Assembly: GCF_003852235.1 (NCBI RefSeq)
Contig: NZ_CP027732.1
Coordinates: forward strand, 372,001 to 436,000
Direction: 5' to 3'
Origin: Pseudomonas sp. R4-35-07
GTDB lineage: Bacteria; Pseudomonadota; Gammaproteobacteria; Pseudomonadales; Pseudomonadaceae
Length of the DNA stretch: 64,000 nt
Each line of letters begins with the position of its first letter. Positions within the stretch are counted from its first letter, which is position 1. Below the pieces are notes generated by a model. That model was not told the DNA's origin. It did no database searches and was given only the letters and a program-made list of their open reading frames with translations. The position numbers were made by a program, and so were the translations under genes. Shown in pieces: positions 36,803-46,049 of the stretch.

Positions 36803-37552
36803 ATGCTCATTATCCCCGCTATCGATCTCAAGGACGGCGCCTGCGTACGTCTGCGCCAAGGCCGCATGGAAGATTCCACCGTGTTCTCCGATGACCCGGT
36901 GAGCATGGCTGCCAAATGGGTGGAAGGGGGCTGCCGTCGTCTGCATCTGGTGGACTTGAACGGCGCCTTCGAAGGCCAGCCGGTCAATGGCGAGGTGGTT
37001 ACCGCCATCGCCAGGCGCTACCCGAACCTGCCGATCCAGATCGGCGGTGGCATCCGTTCCCTGGAAACCATCGAGCACTACGTCAAGGCCGGCGTGAGCT
37101 ACGTAATCATCGGCACCAAGGCCGTGAAAGACCCGGCCTTCGTTGCCGAAGCCTGCCGCGCCTTCCCAGGCAAAGTGATCGTGGGCCTGGACGCCAAAGA
37201 CGGCTTCGTCGCCACCGACGGCTGGGCGCAGATCAGCACCGTGCAAGTGATCGACCTGGCCAGGCAGTTCGAAGCCGACGGCGTGTCCGCCATCGTTTAT
37301 ACCGACATCGCCAAAGACGGCATGATGCAAGGCTGCAACGTGCCGTTCACCGCAGCGCTGGCGGCGGCGACGAAGATTCCGGTGATTGCGTCCGGTGGTA
37401 TCCACAACCTGGGCGATATCAAGTCGCTGCTGGACGCCAAGGCGCCTGGCATCATCGGCGCCATCACCGGCCGCGCGATCTACGAGGGCACGCTGGATGT
37501 GTCCGAAGCTCAAGCTTTTTGTGATGGCTACGCGGCCAGCTCCAAGTCGTAA
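36803..37552 (+). CDS. hisA: ProFAR isomerase (HisA)
   Basis: A 249-residue TIM-barrel enzyme that isomerises ProFAR to PRFAR in histidine synthesis. It shows the first-strand catalytic Asp in IPAIDLKDG (residue 8), phosphate loops IQIGGGIRS and [11 protein letters not shown], and the second catalytic Asp in [15 protein letters not shown] upstream supports the ATG at 36803. The last few codons (SSKS) fall inside the downstream repeat, which appears to supply the stop codon. Confidence 0.96.
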   Translation: MLIIPAIDLKDGACVRLRQGRMEDSTVFSDDPVSMAAKWVEGGCRRLHLVDLNGAFEGQPVNGEVVTAIARRYPNLPIQIGGGIRSLETIEHYVKAGVSYVIIGTKAVKDPAFVAEACRAFPGKVIVGLDAKDGFVATDGWAQISTVQVIDLARQFEADGVSAIVYTDIAKDGMMQGCNVPFTAALAAATKIPVIASGGIHNLGDIKSLLDAKAPGIIGAITGRAIYEGTLDVSEAQAFCDGYAASSKS

Positions 37553-37620
37553 GCTACAAGCGGCAAGTAAAAGCAGATCCGCTTCTACTTGCCGCTTGCA
37601 GCTCAAAGCTTGCAACTCTT
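37540..37620 (+). repeat. AGCTTGCAGC-type repeat between hisA and hisF
   Basis: Contains a hairpin AAGCGGCAAGTA ... TACTTGCCGCTT (about 37557–37596) followed by GCAGCTCAAAGCTTGCAACTC. It is related to the repeat before hisA and overlaps the 3' end of hisA. Confidence 0.7.
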
Positions 37621-37635
37621 ATCGGAGATAAGCCT

Positions 37636-38406
37636 ATGGCGCTGGCCAAACGCATCATCCCTTGCCTGGACGTCGACAACGGTCGCGTGGTCAAGGGCGT
37701 CAAGTTCGAGAACATCCGGGATGCCGGCGACCCGGTGGAAATCGCCCGTCGCTACGATGAGCAAGGTGCCGACGAAATTACCTTTCTCGACATCACCGCC
37801 AGCGTCGACGGCCGCGACACCACCTTGCACACCGTCGAGCGCATGGCCAGCCAGGTGTTTATCCCGCTGACCGTGGGCGGCGGCGTGCGCACCGTGCAGG
37901 ACATCCGCAACCTGCTCAATGCCGGCGCGGACAAGGTCTCGATCAATACCGCCGCGGTGTTCAACCCGGAATTCGTTGGCGAGGCCGCGCAGCACTTCGG
38001 CTCGCAGTGCATCGTGGTTGCCATCGACGCCAAGAAAGTCTCCGGCCCTGGCGAAACCCCGCGTTGGGAGATCTTCACCCATGGCGGGCGCAAGCCCACC
38101 GGTTTGGACGCGGTGGAATGGGCGATGAAAATGGAAGGCCTGGGCGCGGGTGAAATCCTGCTGACCAGCATGGACCAGGACGGCATGAAAAACGGCTTCG
38201 ACCTGGGCGTGACGCGCGCCATCAGCGACGCGCTGGGCATCCCGGTGATCGCTTCCGGCGGGGTCGGCAACCTGCAGCACCTGGCCGATGGCGTCATTGA
38301 AGGCCACGCCAGCGCGGTGCTGGCGGCGAGTATTTTCCACTTCGGCGAATACACGGTCCCCGAGGCCAAGGCCTACATGGCCGCGCGCGGTATCGTCGTT
38401 CGCTAA
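37636..38406 (+). CDS. hisF: Imidazole glycerol phosphate synthase, cyclase subunit
   Basis: A 256-residue TIM-barrel partner of HisH. It makes imidazoleglycerol phosphate and AICAR from PRFAR. Catalytic Asp11 lies in [14 protein letters not shown] and Asp130 region in IDAKKV, with phosphate loops TVGGGVRTV and ASGGVGN. GGAGATAA upstream supports the ATG at 37636. It closes the his gene set in this window. Confidence 0.97.
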   Translation: MALAKRIIPCLDVDNGRVVKGVKFENIRDAGDPVEIARRYDEQGADEITFLDITASVDGRDTTLHTVERMASQVFIPLTVGGGVRTVQDIRNLLNAGADKVSINTAAVFNPEFVGEAAQHFGSQCIVVAIDAKKVSGPGETPRWEIFTHGGRKPTGLDAVEWAMKMEGLGAGEILLTSMDQDGMKNGFDLGVTRAISDALGIPVIASGGVGNLQHLADGVIEGHASAVLAASIFHFGEYTVPEAKAYMAARGIVVR

Positions 38407-38469
38407 ACGCTGGACACCATGGCAGGCTCGCGGCACTCTCTGCGCTTGCCATGGATTCCGGTAGCCTTC

Positions 38470-39225
38470 ATGTTCAAACACCTGCTGCTCGCCCTCGCCA
38501 GTTTCTCCATGCTCATGGTGGCTACGGCACACGCCGAAGAATCGTCTGACGCCTCCCTGGTGTTGCTGACGGAAAATTTCCCGCCCTACAACATGGCGAA
38601 AAACGGCAAGAATTTCGCCAAGGACGAGAACATCGAAGGCATCGCCGTGGACATTGTGCGTGAAACCTTCAAGCGCGCCGGCATTTCCTACAATCTCACG
38701 TTGCGGTTTCCTTGGGAGCGAATCTACAAACTCGCCCTGGAAAAACCTGGCTATGGCGTGTTCGTCATGGCGCGTTTGCCGGACCGTGAAGCGCTGTTCA
38801 AGTGGGTCGGCCCGATCGGCCCGGACGACTGGGTGCTGCTGGCCAAGGCTGACAGCAAGATCCAGCTCGACGGCCTTGAGCAGGCGCGCCGCTACAGGAT
38901 TGGCGCCTACAAGGGCGATGCCATTGCCCAGAGCCTGGACAAGCAGGGGCTCAAGCCGATTGTCGCCTTGCGTGACCAGGATAATGCGCAAAAGCTCATG
39001 GAGGGCCAGATAGACCTGTGGGCCACCGGCGATCCTGCTGGCCGTTACCTGGCGCGGCAGGTGGGGGTGAACGGGCTCAAGACCGTACTGCGCTTCAACA
39101 GTGCGCAGCTTTACTTGGCGTTGAACAAGGAGGTGCCGGATGAATTGGTGGCCAGGCTTCAGGCCGCGCTGGATGAATTACGCAAGAGCGGTCGAGTAGA
39201 CGAAATCATGGCGCGTTACCTCTAA
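38470..39225 (+). CDS. Orphan periplasmic solute-binding protein, family 3
   Basis: A 251-residue protein with signal peptide (HLLLALASFSMLMVATAHA) and the PAAT-like fold: LLTENFPPYNM, GIAVDIVRETFKRAG, then GAYKGDAIAQ. It lacks neighbouring permease or ATPase genes, so it may serve a distant importer or act as a sensor. The ATG at 38470 gives a proper signal peptide; an earlier in-frame ATG at 38419 would bury it. Confidence 0.75.
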   Translation: MFKHLLLALASFSMLMVATAHAEESSDASLVLLTENFPPYNMAKNGKNFAKDENIEGIAVDIVRETFKRAGISYNLTLRFPWERIYKLALEKPGYGVFVMARLPDREALFKWVGPIGPDDWVLLAKADSKIQLDGLEQARRYRIGAYKGDAIAQSLDKQGLKPIVALRDQDNAQKLMEGQIDLWATGDPAGRYLARQVGVNGLKTVLRFNSAQLYLALNKEVPDELVARLQAALDELRKSGRVDEIMARYL

Positions 39226-39282
39226 AGGTTGCAGTTCCCATGTGCAGCGCAGGGGAATCAGCAGAATAAACGCGGTCAAAAA

Positions 39283-39370
39283 TGTGGGAGGGGGCTTGCT
39301 CCCGATGGCGGAGTGTCAGTCAATACATTAGGGGCTGGCCCACCGCATCGGGAGCAAGCCCCCTCCCACA
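39283..39370. repeat. REPIN 2
   Basis: Inverted pair of TGTGGGAGGGGGCTTGCTCC arms, between the solute-binding protein gene and the convergent yibQ-like gene. Confidence 0.95.
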
Positions 39371-39391
39371 TTGGATCTTCGCAGCCTTCAT

Positions 39392-40165
39392 TTAGCGGTA
39401 AATGCCGTCTTTGCCGTGCCCGGCCATCGCCCGGTTACTGCGCACGCTGATCATCAACTTGATATCAATCCACTCCACGCCCTGGGCCTTGAGCTTGGGC
39501 AGCTCGCGCTCCAGGACCGCCAGGGTCTGAGGGTAAGGATGCCCGATCATCACCGCCGAGCCCTGCTTGTGCGCCAGCTTGATTGCGGTTTGCAACTGCG
39601 TGGTAATCGCCGCCTCGGTGCGTTCGTCATCCAGGAACACATCCCGCGAAACATGCGCCAAACCGATTTTCTGCGCCTCAGCCGCAGCCACCGTTTGTGC
39701 GCTGGTACGGCTGTCCACAAAGAACTTGTGGCGCCGCTGCAGCTCGCCCATCAACCACGCCATCGCCGCCGGCTGCGCGGTCATGCGGCTGCCCATATGG
39801 TTATTGATGCCGGCGGTGTAGGGCACCGCCTTGAACGCCGCGTCCAGGCGCTTGCCCAGCTCTTCGATCGACAGCTCGGGGTGCCAGGCAAACGGCCCGG
39901 TGGCCGGGTCCATGGGCATGTGCAGGATGACAATCTTGCCGGCCTTGTGGGCTTCGCGGGCGAATTCGGCGGCGTGAGGGGTGTCGGGCATGATCGCGGT
40001 GGTGACCGGCCCAGGCAGGGCCAGCACGCGACGATCCCTGGGCAGGTTTTGCCCCAGGTCGTCGATGATCAGGGTCAGGTAGGCTTTGTGCGGCTCGCCG
40101 GCCGGCGTCGCTTGGGCGAATCCGGCCAGGCTGCACAGCACGGCGATAATCAGTGCAACACGCAT
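39392..40165 (-). CDS. Divergent polysaccharide deacetylase (YibQ family)
   Basis: A 257-residue exported protein (signal peptide LIIAVLCSLAGFAQA). The NodB-like fold shows TLIIDDLGQN (about residues 31–40), ILHMPMDP, NNHMGSRMTA and FVDSRTS. The family is usually found, as here, directly after ctpA and an EnvC-like gene, and is thought to act on peptidoglycan or another envelope glycan. It begins one base after the ctpA stop codon, so it is in the same operon. Confidence 0.88.
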   Translation of the reverse strand: MRVALIIAVLCSLAGFAQATPAGEPHKAYLTLIIDDLGQNLPRDRRVLALPGPVTTAIMPDTPHAAEFAREAHKAGKIVILHMPMDPATGPFAWHPELSIEELGKRLDAAFKAVPYTAGINNHMGSRMTAQPAAMAWLMGELQRRHKFFVDSRTSAQTVAAAEAQKIGLAHVSRDVFLDDERTEAAITTQLQTAIKLAHKQGSAVMIGHPYPQTLAVLERELPKLKAQGVEWIDIKLMISVRSNRAMAGHGKDGIYR

Positions 40166-40166
40166 A

Positions 40167-41483
40167 TCAACGGCTGCGCGTGATGCTCAGGCCCTTGAGC
40201 AGGCTCAGCGCCTGGGCCAACTGGTAATCGTCGTCCTGCGGCATCGGCTTGGCTTTGGCGCCGCTGCCGGTCGGCTGGTCGGCCCCGCCGTTGCCATTGC
40301 CCAGGTGGCCTTGCAGATCGGCTTCCTTGTAGTACTCGCTGTCGATCTCGTTGGTGATCTTGGCCCTGCGCACTTCGATGTCCGGCACGATGCCCTGGGC
40401 CTGGATCGAGCGACCATTGGGTGTGTAGTACAGCGCCGTGGTGATCTTCAGCGCACGTTCGTTATTGAGCGGCAGCACCGTTTGCACCGAACCTTTACCG
40501 AAGCTGGTGGTGCCCATCAGCACGCCGCGCTTCTGGTCTTGCAGGGCGCCGGCGACGATCTCCGATGCCGAGGCGCTGCCGCCGTTGATCAGCACGGCCA
40601 GCGGCACGTTCTCGCTGAGGTCGTTGCCGGTGGCCGAGAAGCGCAGCTCGGAATTGGCGATACGGCCCTTGGTGTAAACGATCAGGCCCTTGGTGATGAA
40701 GTGATCGACCACTTCCACCGCCGACTGCAACACGCCGCCTGGGTTGTTGCGCAGGTCGAGCACGATGCCGTTGAGCTTCTTGCCGTTGTCCTTGCGCAGC
40801 TTGGCCAGGGCCTTGGCCACTTCGTCGCCGGTCTTGACCTGGAACTGGGTGATGCGGATGTAACCGTAGCCCGACTCCAGCAACTGGCTCTTCACGCTCT
40901 TGACCGTGATGGTCGCGCGGGCCAGGGTCACGTCGAACGGGTTGCCGCCGTCGCGCACCAGGGTCAGGGTGATTTTCTGGCCGAGCTTGCCGCGCATCTT
41001 GTCGACGGCTTCGGTCATGGATTGGCCGCGGGTCGGCTGGCCGTTGATCTTGACGATCAGGTCACCGGCCTGGATGCCGGCCTTGGACGCAGGGGTGTCG
41101 TCGATGGGCGAGACCACTTTGATCTGGCCGTCTTCGGAGCCCACTTCGATGCCCAGGCCACCGAACTCACCGCTGGTGCTTTCCTGCAGTTCGGCGAAAT
41201 CTTCCGGGCCCAGGTAGGCGGAATGCGGGTCGAGGTTGCTGAGCATGCCCTTGATGGCATTTTCCAGCAGGGTCTTGTCGTCTACGGGTTCGACATAGGC
41301 TGCCTTGATCCGGTCCATGACCTCGGCAAAGGTACGCAGCTCGTCCAGCGGCAACGGCGCCTTGGTGCTCGCGGCCATAGCGGCGGGCGCAGCCGGTGCG
41401 GCCTGGTCGGCGAAAGCCAGAGGCGCGCCGATCACCAGGGCGATCGTCAGGGCCAGCGAAGTGAGGCGGGACAAATGCAGCAT
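40167..41483 (-). CDS. ctpA: Carboxy-terminal processing protease CtpA (S41)
   Basis: A 438-residue periplasmic serine protease. It has an N-terminal export signal, a PDZ domain (about residues 105–185, GLGIEVGSEDGQIKV), and the S41 catalytic region with Ser in NGGSASASEI and Lys in TSFGKGSVQT. It degrades or processes envelope proteins, including peptidoglycan hydrolases in Pseudomonas. It lies between the EnvC-like gene (30-base gap) and the YibQ-like gene. Confidence 0.94.
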   Translation of the reverse strand: MLHLSRLTSLALTIALVIGAPLAFADQAAPAAPAAMAASTKAPLPLDELRTFAEVMDRIKAAYVEPVDDKTLLENAIKGMLSNLDPHSAYLGPEDFAELQESTSGEFGGLGIEVGSEDGQIKVVSPIDDTPASKAGIQAGDLIVKINGQPTRGQSMTEAVDKMRGKLGQKITLTLVRDGGNPFDVTLARATITVKSVKSQLLESGYGYIRITQFQVKTGDEVAKALAKLRKDNGKKLNGIVLDLRNNPGGVLQSAVEVVDHFITKGLIVYTKGRIANSELRFSATGNDLSENVPLAVLINGGSASASEIVAGALQDQKRGVLMGTTSFGKGSVQTVLPLNNERALKITTALYYTPNGRSIQAQGIVPDIEVRRAKITNEIDSEYYKEADLQGHLGNGNGGADQPTGSGAKAKPMPQDDDYQLAQALSLLKGLSITRSR

Positions 41484-41513
41484 GTCGAACGAGCTCCTAA
41501 TGTAGATGCGACC

Positions 41514-42809
41514 CTATCCTTGGGATCGGCACCATTGTGCGGGATCGCTCGGGCGACCCTGCTGACGAATAGCGAAGTACAGCGCCGGCGTGTCCTGGCC
41601 ACCACTGTTACCGACAGTGGAGATGGATTCACCGGCTTTTACCACATCACCTGCCGACTTGAGTAACGTCTGATTGTGGCCATAAAGGCTCAAATAGCCA
41701 TTACCGTGGTCAAGAATCACCAGCAAACCGGCCCCGCGCAGCCAATCGGCGAACACCACGCGCCCGCCGTGGACGGCGTGGACCTGGCTGCCGGCAGAGG
41801 CGCTGATCATCACCCCATCCCACTTGGCGCGGGTGTCATCGCCACGGGTTTCCCCGAAGCGTGCCAATAGTCGACCATCAACGGGCCATGGAAGTTTTCC
41901 GCGAGCTGAAGCAAAAGGCCCGCCGAACGACTCGCCACTGCTGGAAACCAATGGGCCAGGCGCTGCATGTGCCGACTTGCGTGGAGCCGGCGCATCGCTA
42001 GTGGCCGCCAGTTCGGCCTCACGCTGGCGCTTTTTTTCGGCTTCCTGCTGCGCGATCAACGCCTTCTGCCGCGCCTCTTCGGCCTCGCGCGCCTGGCGGG
42101 CCAGAGTTTCTTCGATAGTCTTGAGCACTTTGGCCAAATCGGCCTGGTCTTGCTCGCGCGCTTGCAGCTTGGCGTCGCGGGCTTTCACGTCGTCGTTGAG
42201 CTTGGCCAGGGCTTGCTGGCGTTCCTTGCGGACTTTATCGAGTTCGTTGCGCTGGGTGTCGAGTGCGGTTTTCTGGTCGAGCAGCTGTGCCTGCTGATCG
42301 TTGATCTCCTGCTCGACATTGGCCAACTGGCGCAGGGTTTCGTTGAAGCTCTTCAATTGCGCCAGGCGCGCCTGGCTCACGTAATCGTAATAGGTGAGGG
42401 TGCGGGCGAATTTTTCCGGGTTCTGCTGGTTGAGCAGCAGCTTGAGGTATTCCTGGCGGCCGCTCTGGTAGGCGGCGCGGGCCTGGATCGCGATCAGGCG
42501 TTGCTGCTCAACGCGTGCGCTCTGGAGTTTTTTTTTCTCAGCGTCGAGTCGCTCCAGTTCCGACTCGCTCTTCTTTAATTCTTTTTGCAGCTCCTGGACC
42601 TGCTTCTCCAGCTTGCCCATTTCGGTTTCCGTGCCGCGCAGGTCTTTCTGCACGCCGGATTTCTCTTCCTGGAGCTTGCCGAGCAGTTTTTTCAGCTCGG
42701 TAATGTCCTGACGCGTAGCGTCCAACTGTTGTTGGGTTTGTGCGCGCTCATCGGCAAATGCCGGTTGGAGCAGGCAGACAAGAGCAAGGGTAATCAAGGC
42801 GCGAAGCAT
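41514..42809 (-). CDS. EnvC-like murein hydrolase activator (degenerate LytM/M23)
   Basis: A 431-residue exported protein (LITLALVCLLQPAFA signal). A long coiled coil (about residues 25–270) is followed by a C-terminal LytM domain (about 320–431). The first zinc-ligand motif is changed to KWDGVMISA, and the last His-x-His is replaced by YFAIRQQG, whereas LDHGNGYLSLYGH is kept. Loss of metal ligands is typical of EnvC, which activates amidases at the division site instead of cutting peptidoglycan. The ATG at 42809 directly precedes the signal peptide. Confidence 0.88.
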   Translation of the reverse strand: MLRALITLALVCLLQPAFADERAQTQQQLDATRQDITELKKLLGKLQEEKSGVQKDLRGTETEMGKLEKQVQELQKELKKSESELERLDAEKKKLQSARVEQQRLIAIQARAAYQSGRQEYLKLLLNQQNPEKFARTLTYYDYVSQARLAQLKSFNETLRQLANVEQEINDQQAQLLDQKTALDTQRNELDKVRKERQQALAKLNDDVKARDAKLQAREQDQADLAKVLKTIEETLARQAREAEEARQKALIAQQEAEKKRQREAELAATSDAPAPRKSAHAAPGPLVSSSGESFGGPFASARGKLPWPVDGRLLARFGETRGDDTRAKWDGVMISASAGSQVHAVHGGRVVFADWLRGAGLLVILDHGNGYLSLYGHNQTLLKSAGDVVKAGESISTVGNSGGQDTPALYFAIRQQGRPSDPAQWCRSQG

Positions 42810-42956
42810 AGAGGCGGGCGACACCAGGGGAAAGGGACGGCCTAGTATGCCCGCCAAGCGCTGCAAAAAAAACGCCCAATTGGGGCTGGCGGGCAAGATA
42901 GGTGCCGAGTGGCGGTGGTATGGCAAAAAGATATCTACCAAACGCTGCAAAGCTAA

Positions 42957-43045
42957 TGTGGGAGGGGGCTTGCCCCCGATTGCGGTGGGTCAGCTAAATA
43001 GGTGCTGGCTGAGCCACTGCTATCGGGGGCAAGCCCCCTCCCACA
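42957..43045. repeat. REPIN 3
   Basis: Inverted REP pair with arms TGTGGGAGGGGGCTTGCCCC and complement. It lies between the gpmI 3' end and the EnvC-like gene 5' end. Confidence 0.95.
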
Positions 43046-43067
43046 CTGTTTTGTGGTGTGTTTTGGA

Positions 43068-44594
43068 TTAGACCAGGATCGAGGTCCCAGTCATCTCTTT
43101 CGGCTTCTCCAGCCCCATCAACATCAGCATGGTCGGCGCCACATCCGCCAGTACGCCGCCGTCACGCACGTTGAAATTGCGCTTGCCGACGTAGATGAAC
43201 GGCACCGGTTCGGTGGTGTGGGCGGTGTGGGCCTGGCCGGTGGATTCATCGGACATCTGCTCGCAGTTGCCGTGGTCCGCCGTGATCAGCGCTTCGCCAC
43301 CGACCTTGTCCAGGGCATCGACAATGCGACCGACGCACAGGTCCAGGCATTCCACGGCCTTGACCGCCGCTTCCAGGTTGCCGCTGTGACCGACCATGTC
43401 GCCGTTGGCATAGTTGACCACGATCACGTCGTAACGCTGATGCTCGATGGCGTCGACGATCTTGTCGGTGACTTCCGGTGCGCTCATTTCTGGTTGCAGG
43501 TCGTAGGTGGCGACTTTGGGCGAAGGGATGAGGATGCGCTCCTCGCCCGGGAACGGTTCTTCACGTCCGCCGGAGAAGAAGAAGGTCACGTGGGCATATT
43601 TTTCGGTTTCGGCAATGCGCAGTTGCGTCTTGCCGTTTTTCGCCAGGTAGTCGCCCAGCACGTTTTCCAGGCTGCCCGGCGCGAATGCCGAGGGGGCCGG
43701 AATATTGGCAGCGTATTGGGTCAGCATGACGAACTCGACGTTCGGCTGGCGCGCGCGTTCGAAGTCTTTGAAGCCGTCGTCGACAAACACATGGCTCAGC
43801 TCACGGGCACGGTCGGCGCGGAAGTTCATGAACACCATGGCGTCGCCGTCTTCGACCTTCACCGGCTCGCCGATGGTGGTGGCCTTGACGAATTCATCGC
43901 TCTCGCCACGCGCGTAGGCGGCTTCCAGGCCTTGTTGGGCGGTAGCGGCGTTGAATTCGGCCTGGCCGTCGACGATCAGGTTGTAGGCTTGGGCCACGCG
44001 GTCCCAGCGGTTGTCGCGGTCCATGGCGAAGTAGCGGCCCACGATGCTGGCGATACGGCCCTTGCCCAGGGCGGCGAAGGTGGTGTCGAGCAGTTCGATG
44101 GACGACTGCGCGCTTTTGGGCGGGGTGTCGCGGCCATCGAGGAAGGCGTGCAGGTAGATTTTGTCGGCGCCGCGCTTGAAGGCCAGTTCAGCCATGGCCA
44201 CCAGGTGGTCCTGATGGCTGTGCACGCCGCCATCGGACAGCAGGCCCATGAAGTGCACGGCCTTGCCGGCGGCGACGGCTTTATCCACCGCAGCGCAGAT
44301 GGTCGGGTTCTCGAAGAACTCGCCATCGCGGATCGCTTTGGTCACACGGGTGAAGTCCTGATAGACCACTCGTCCGGCGCCGAGATTCATGTGGCCGACT
44401 TCCGAGTTGCCCATCTGGCCGTCCGGCAGGCCCACGTCCATGCCGGAACCGGAGATCAGGCCGTTGGGTACGGTGGCGGTGAGGCGGTCCAGCACGGGCT
44501 TGTTCGCTGCGTACACAGCGTTGTCGTGGTGGCTTTCACTGTGTCCGAAGCCATCGAGAATAATCAGGACCAAAGGTTTAGGCGTGGTAGTCAT
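43068..44594 (-). CDS. gpmI: 2,3-bisphosphoglycerate-independent phosphoglycerate mutase
   Basis: A 508-residue Mn-dependent enzyme interconverting 3- and 2-phosphoglycerate. The alkaline-phosphatase-superfamily N-terminus [10 protein letters not shown] and the catalytic Ser in [14 protein letters not shown] (about residue 64) are clear, with metal ligands in ADHGNCEQM and HTTEPVPF near the C-terminus. The ATG at 44594 is chosen by family start; an upstream extension has no homology. Confidence 0.96.
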   Translation of the reverse strand: MTTTPKPLVLIILDGFGHSESHHDNAVYAANKPVLDRLTATVPNGLISGSGMDVGLPDGQMGNSEVGHMNLGAGRVVYQDFTRVTKAIRDGEFFENPTICAAVDKAVAAGKAVHFMGLLSDGGVHSHQDHLVAMAELAFKRGADKIYLHAFLDGRDTPPKSAQSSIELLDTTFAALGKGRIASIVGRYFAMDRDNRWDRVAQAYNLIVDGQAEFNAATAQQGLEAAYARGESDEFVKATTIGEPVKVEDGDAMVFMNFRADRARELSHVFVDDGFKDFERARQPNVEFVMLTQYAANIPAPSAFAPGSLENVLGDYLAKNGKTQLRIAETEKYAHVTFFFSGGREEPFPGEERILIPSPKVATYDLQPEMSAPEVTDKIVDAIEHQRYDVIVVNYANGDMVGHSGNLEAAVKAVECLDLCVGRIVDALDKVGGEALITADHGNCEQMSDESTGQAHTAHTTEPVPFIYVGKRNFNVRDGGVLADVAPTMLMLMGLEKPKEMTGTSILV

Positions 44595-44685
44595 AGATCC
44601 TCTCGCGGCGGTAATAAAGGAAGGCAATGGAAAAGGGAGTGGCAGTTTAAAGCGAAGTTCCAACCGCGTCACCGCTTTACGGGGG

Positions 44686-44713
44686 TTGGCCGCCCCTGGC
44701 GGCTGTGTATACT
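44686..44713 (+). promoter_or_regulatory. Sigma-70-type promoter before the rhodanese-like gene
   Basis: TTGGCC (44686–44691) and TATACT (44708–44713) with a 16-base spacer, about 33 bases upstream of the gene at 44746. Confidence 0.5.
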
Positions 44714-44745
44714 TACCGCCATTTTAACGCCCTGGAACCTCCTTG

Positions 44746-45159
44746 ATGGTTGATCACCTGATTGCATTTGCCACTGCCCACTATCTGCTCGTGGGTGCCT
44801 TCGTCATCCTGCTGGCGCTGCTGATCGCTCACGAATTGAGCCGTGGTGGCCGCAGCCTGAGCACGTCGGAGCTGACCGCGCTGGTCAACAAGGATGAAGC
44901 GGTTGTCGTGGATATCCGCCCGGCCAAGGATTTCGCCGCCGGCCATATCGTCGGCGCCCTGAACATTCCCCAGGACAAGCTGATGGCGCGCCTGGGCGAG
45001 CTGGAAAAGCACAAGGCCAAGACCATCATTCTGGTCGACGCCCAGGGCCAGCATTCCGGCACTCACGCTCGCGAAATGCTCAAGGCCGGCTTCACCGCCG
45101 CCAAACTGTCCGGCGGTATCGGCAGCTGGAAGGCCGATAACCTGCCGCTGGTGAAGTGA
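44746..45159 (+). CDS. Membrane-anchored rhodanese-like protein lacking the catalytic Cys
   Basis: A 137-residue protein with one N-terminal membrane helix (YLLVGAFVILLALLIAHEL) and a rhodanese fold (VVDIRPAKDFAAGHIVGA, then the C-terminal GGIGSWKADNLPLV). The active-site loop reads VDAQGQHSGTHA, with Asp where active sulfurtransferases have Cys, so it is probably not catalytic. It resembles E. coli YibN and, as there, precedes grxC and secB. Confidence 0.88.
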   Translation: MVDHLIAFATAHYLLVGAFVILLALLIAHELSRGGRSLSTSELTALVNKDEAVVVDIRPAKDFAAGHIVGALNIPQDKLMARLGELEKHKAKTIILVDAQGQHSGTHAREMLKAGFTAAKLSGGIGSWKADNLPLVK

Positions 45160-45160
45160 T

Positions 45161-45415
45161 ATGAGCCAGGTTGTCGTGTATTCCAGCGATTATTGCCCTT
45201 ATTGCGTGCGAGCCAAGGCTTTGCTGGGTAAGAAGGGCGTTGCCTTCGAAGAGATAAAAGTCGATGGCAAGCCCCAGGTGCGCGCCGAAATGGCCCAGAA
45301 GGCAGGGCGCACGTCGGTCCCGCAGATCTGGATCGGCACCCGGCACATCGGTGGCTGCGACGACCTGTTTGCCCTTGAGCGCGCCGGTAAACTTGATGCG
45401 CTGCTGTCCGCCTAA
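45161..45415 (+). CDS. grxC: Glutaredoxin 3
   Basis: An 84-residue dithiol glutaredoxin with the active site YCPYCVRAK (residues 11–19) and the glutathione-binding TSVPQIWIG and GGCDDL motifs. It reduces disulfides using glutathione. It starts one base after the rhodanese-like gene's stop codon. Confidence 0.96.
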   Translation: MSQVVVYSSDYCPYCVRAKALLGKKGVAFEEIKVDGKPQVRAEMAQKAGRTSVPQIWIGTRHIGGCDDLFALERAGKLDALLSA

Positions 45416-45449
45416 CCCCTAAAAGCCCCAAGATAGAGAAGGATCTGCG

Positions 45450-45929
45450 ATGACTGATCAACAGAACACCGAAGCAGCAGAAGCCCAAGGCCCACAGTTT
45501 TCGCTGCAGCGCATCTATGTGCGTGACCTGTCGTTCGAAGCACCGAAAAGCCCGGCCATCTTCCGCCAGGAGTGGACCCCAAGCGTTGCGCTGGACCTGA
45601 ACACCCGTCAAAAAGCCCTGGAAGGTGACTTCCACGAAGTCGTGCTGACCCTGTCGGTCACCGTCAAGAACGGCGAAGAAGTGGCCTTCATCGCTGAAGT
45701 GCAGCAGGCCGGTATCTTCCTGATCCAGGGCCTGGACGAAGCGTCCATGAGCCACACCCTGGGCGCGTTCTGCCCGAATATCCTGTTCCCGTACGCCCGT
45801 GAGACCCTGGACAGCCTGGTCACCCGTGGCTCGTTCCCGGCGCTGATGCTGGCACCGGTGAACTTCGACGCCCTGTACGCTCAAGAGCTGCAGCGCATGC
45901 AACAGGAAGGTTCGTCGACGGTTCAATAA
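45450..45929 (+). CDS. secB: Protein-export chaperone SecB
   Basis: A 159-residue cytosolic tetrameric chaperone that keeps preproteins unfolded for SecA. It matches the family from [15 protein letters not shown] (about residues 18–32) through [11 protein letters not shown] and [24 protein letters not shown] precedes the ATG at 45450. It follows grxC in a rhodanese–grxC–secB operon. Confidence 0.97.
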   Translation: MTDQQNTEAAEAQGPQFSLQRIYVRDLSFEAPKSPAIFRQEWTPSVALDLNTRQKALEGDFHEVVLTLSVTVKNGEEVAFIAEVQQAGIFLIQGLDEASMSHTLGAFCPNILFPYARETLDSLVTRGSFPALMLAPVNFDALYAQELQRMQQEGSSTVQ

Positions 45930-45946
45930 GTCGATGCGGTAAAAAA

Positions 45947-46035
45947 TGTGGGAGGGGGCTTGCTCCCGATGGCGGTGGGTCAGCTACAGATATGCTGGCT
46001 GATATACCGCTATCGGGGGCAAGCCCCCTCCCACA
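45947..46035. repeat. REPIN 4
   Basis: Inverted REP pair between the convergent secB and trmL genes. Confidence 0.95.
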
Positions 46036-46049
46036 TTTGCTATGCGGTG

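Noticed and set aside
35585..37615. Open frame of 676 codons opposite hisB–hisA
   Set aside because: It is the antisense shadow of recognised his genes and has no homology-like motifs.
42849..42894. Inverted repeat GCCCGCCA / TGGCGGGC upstream of the EnvC-like gene
   Set aside because: Eight-base arms with a 30-base loop in GC-rich DNA are not convincing as a regulatory structure.
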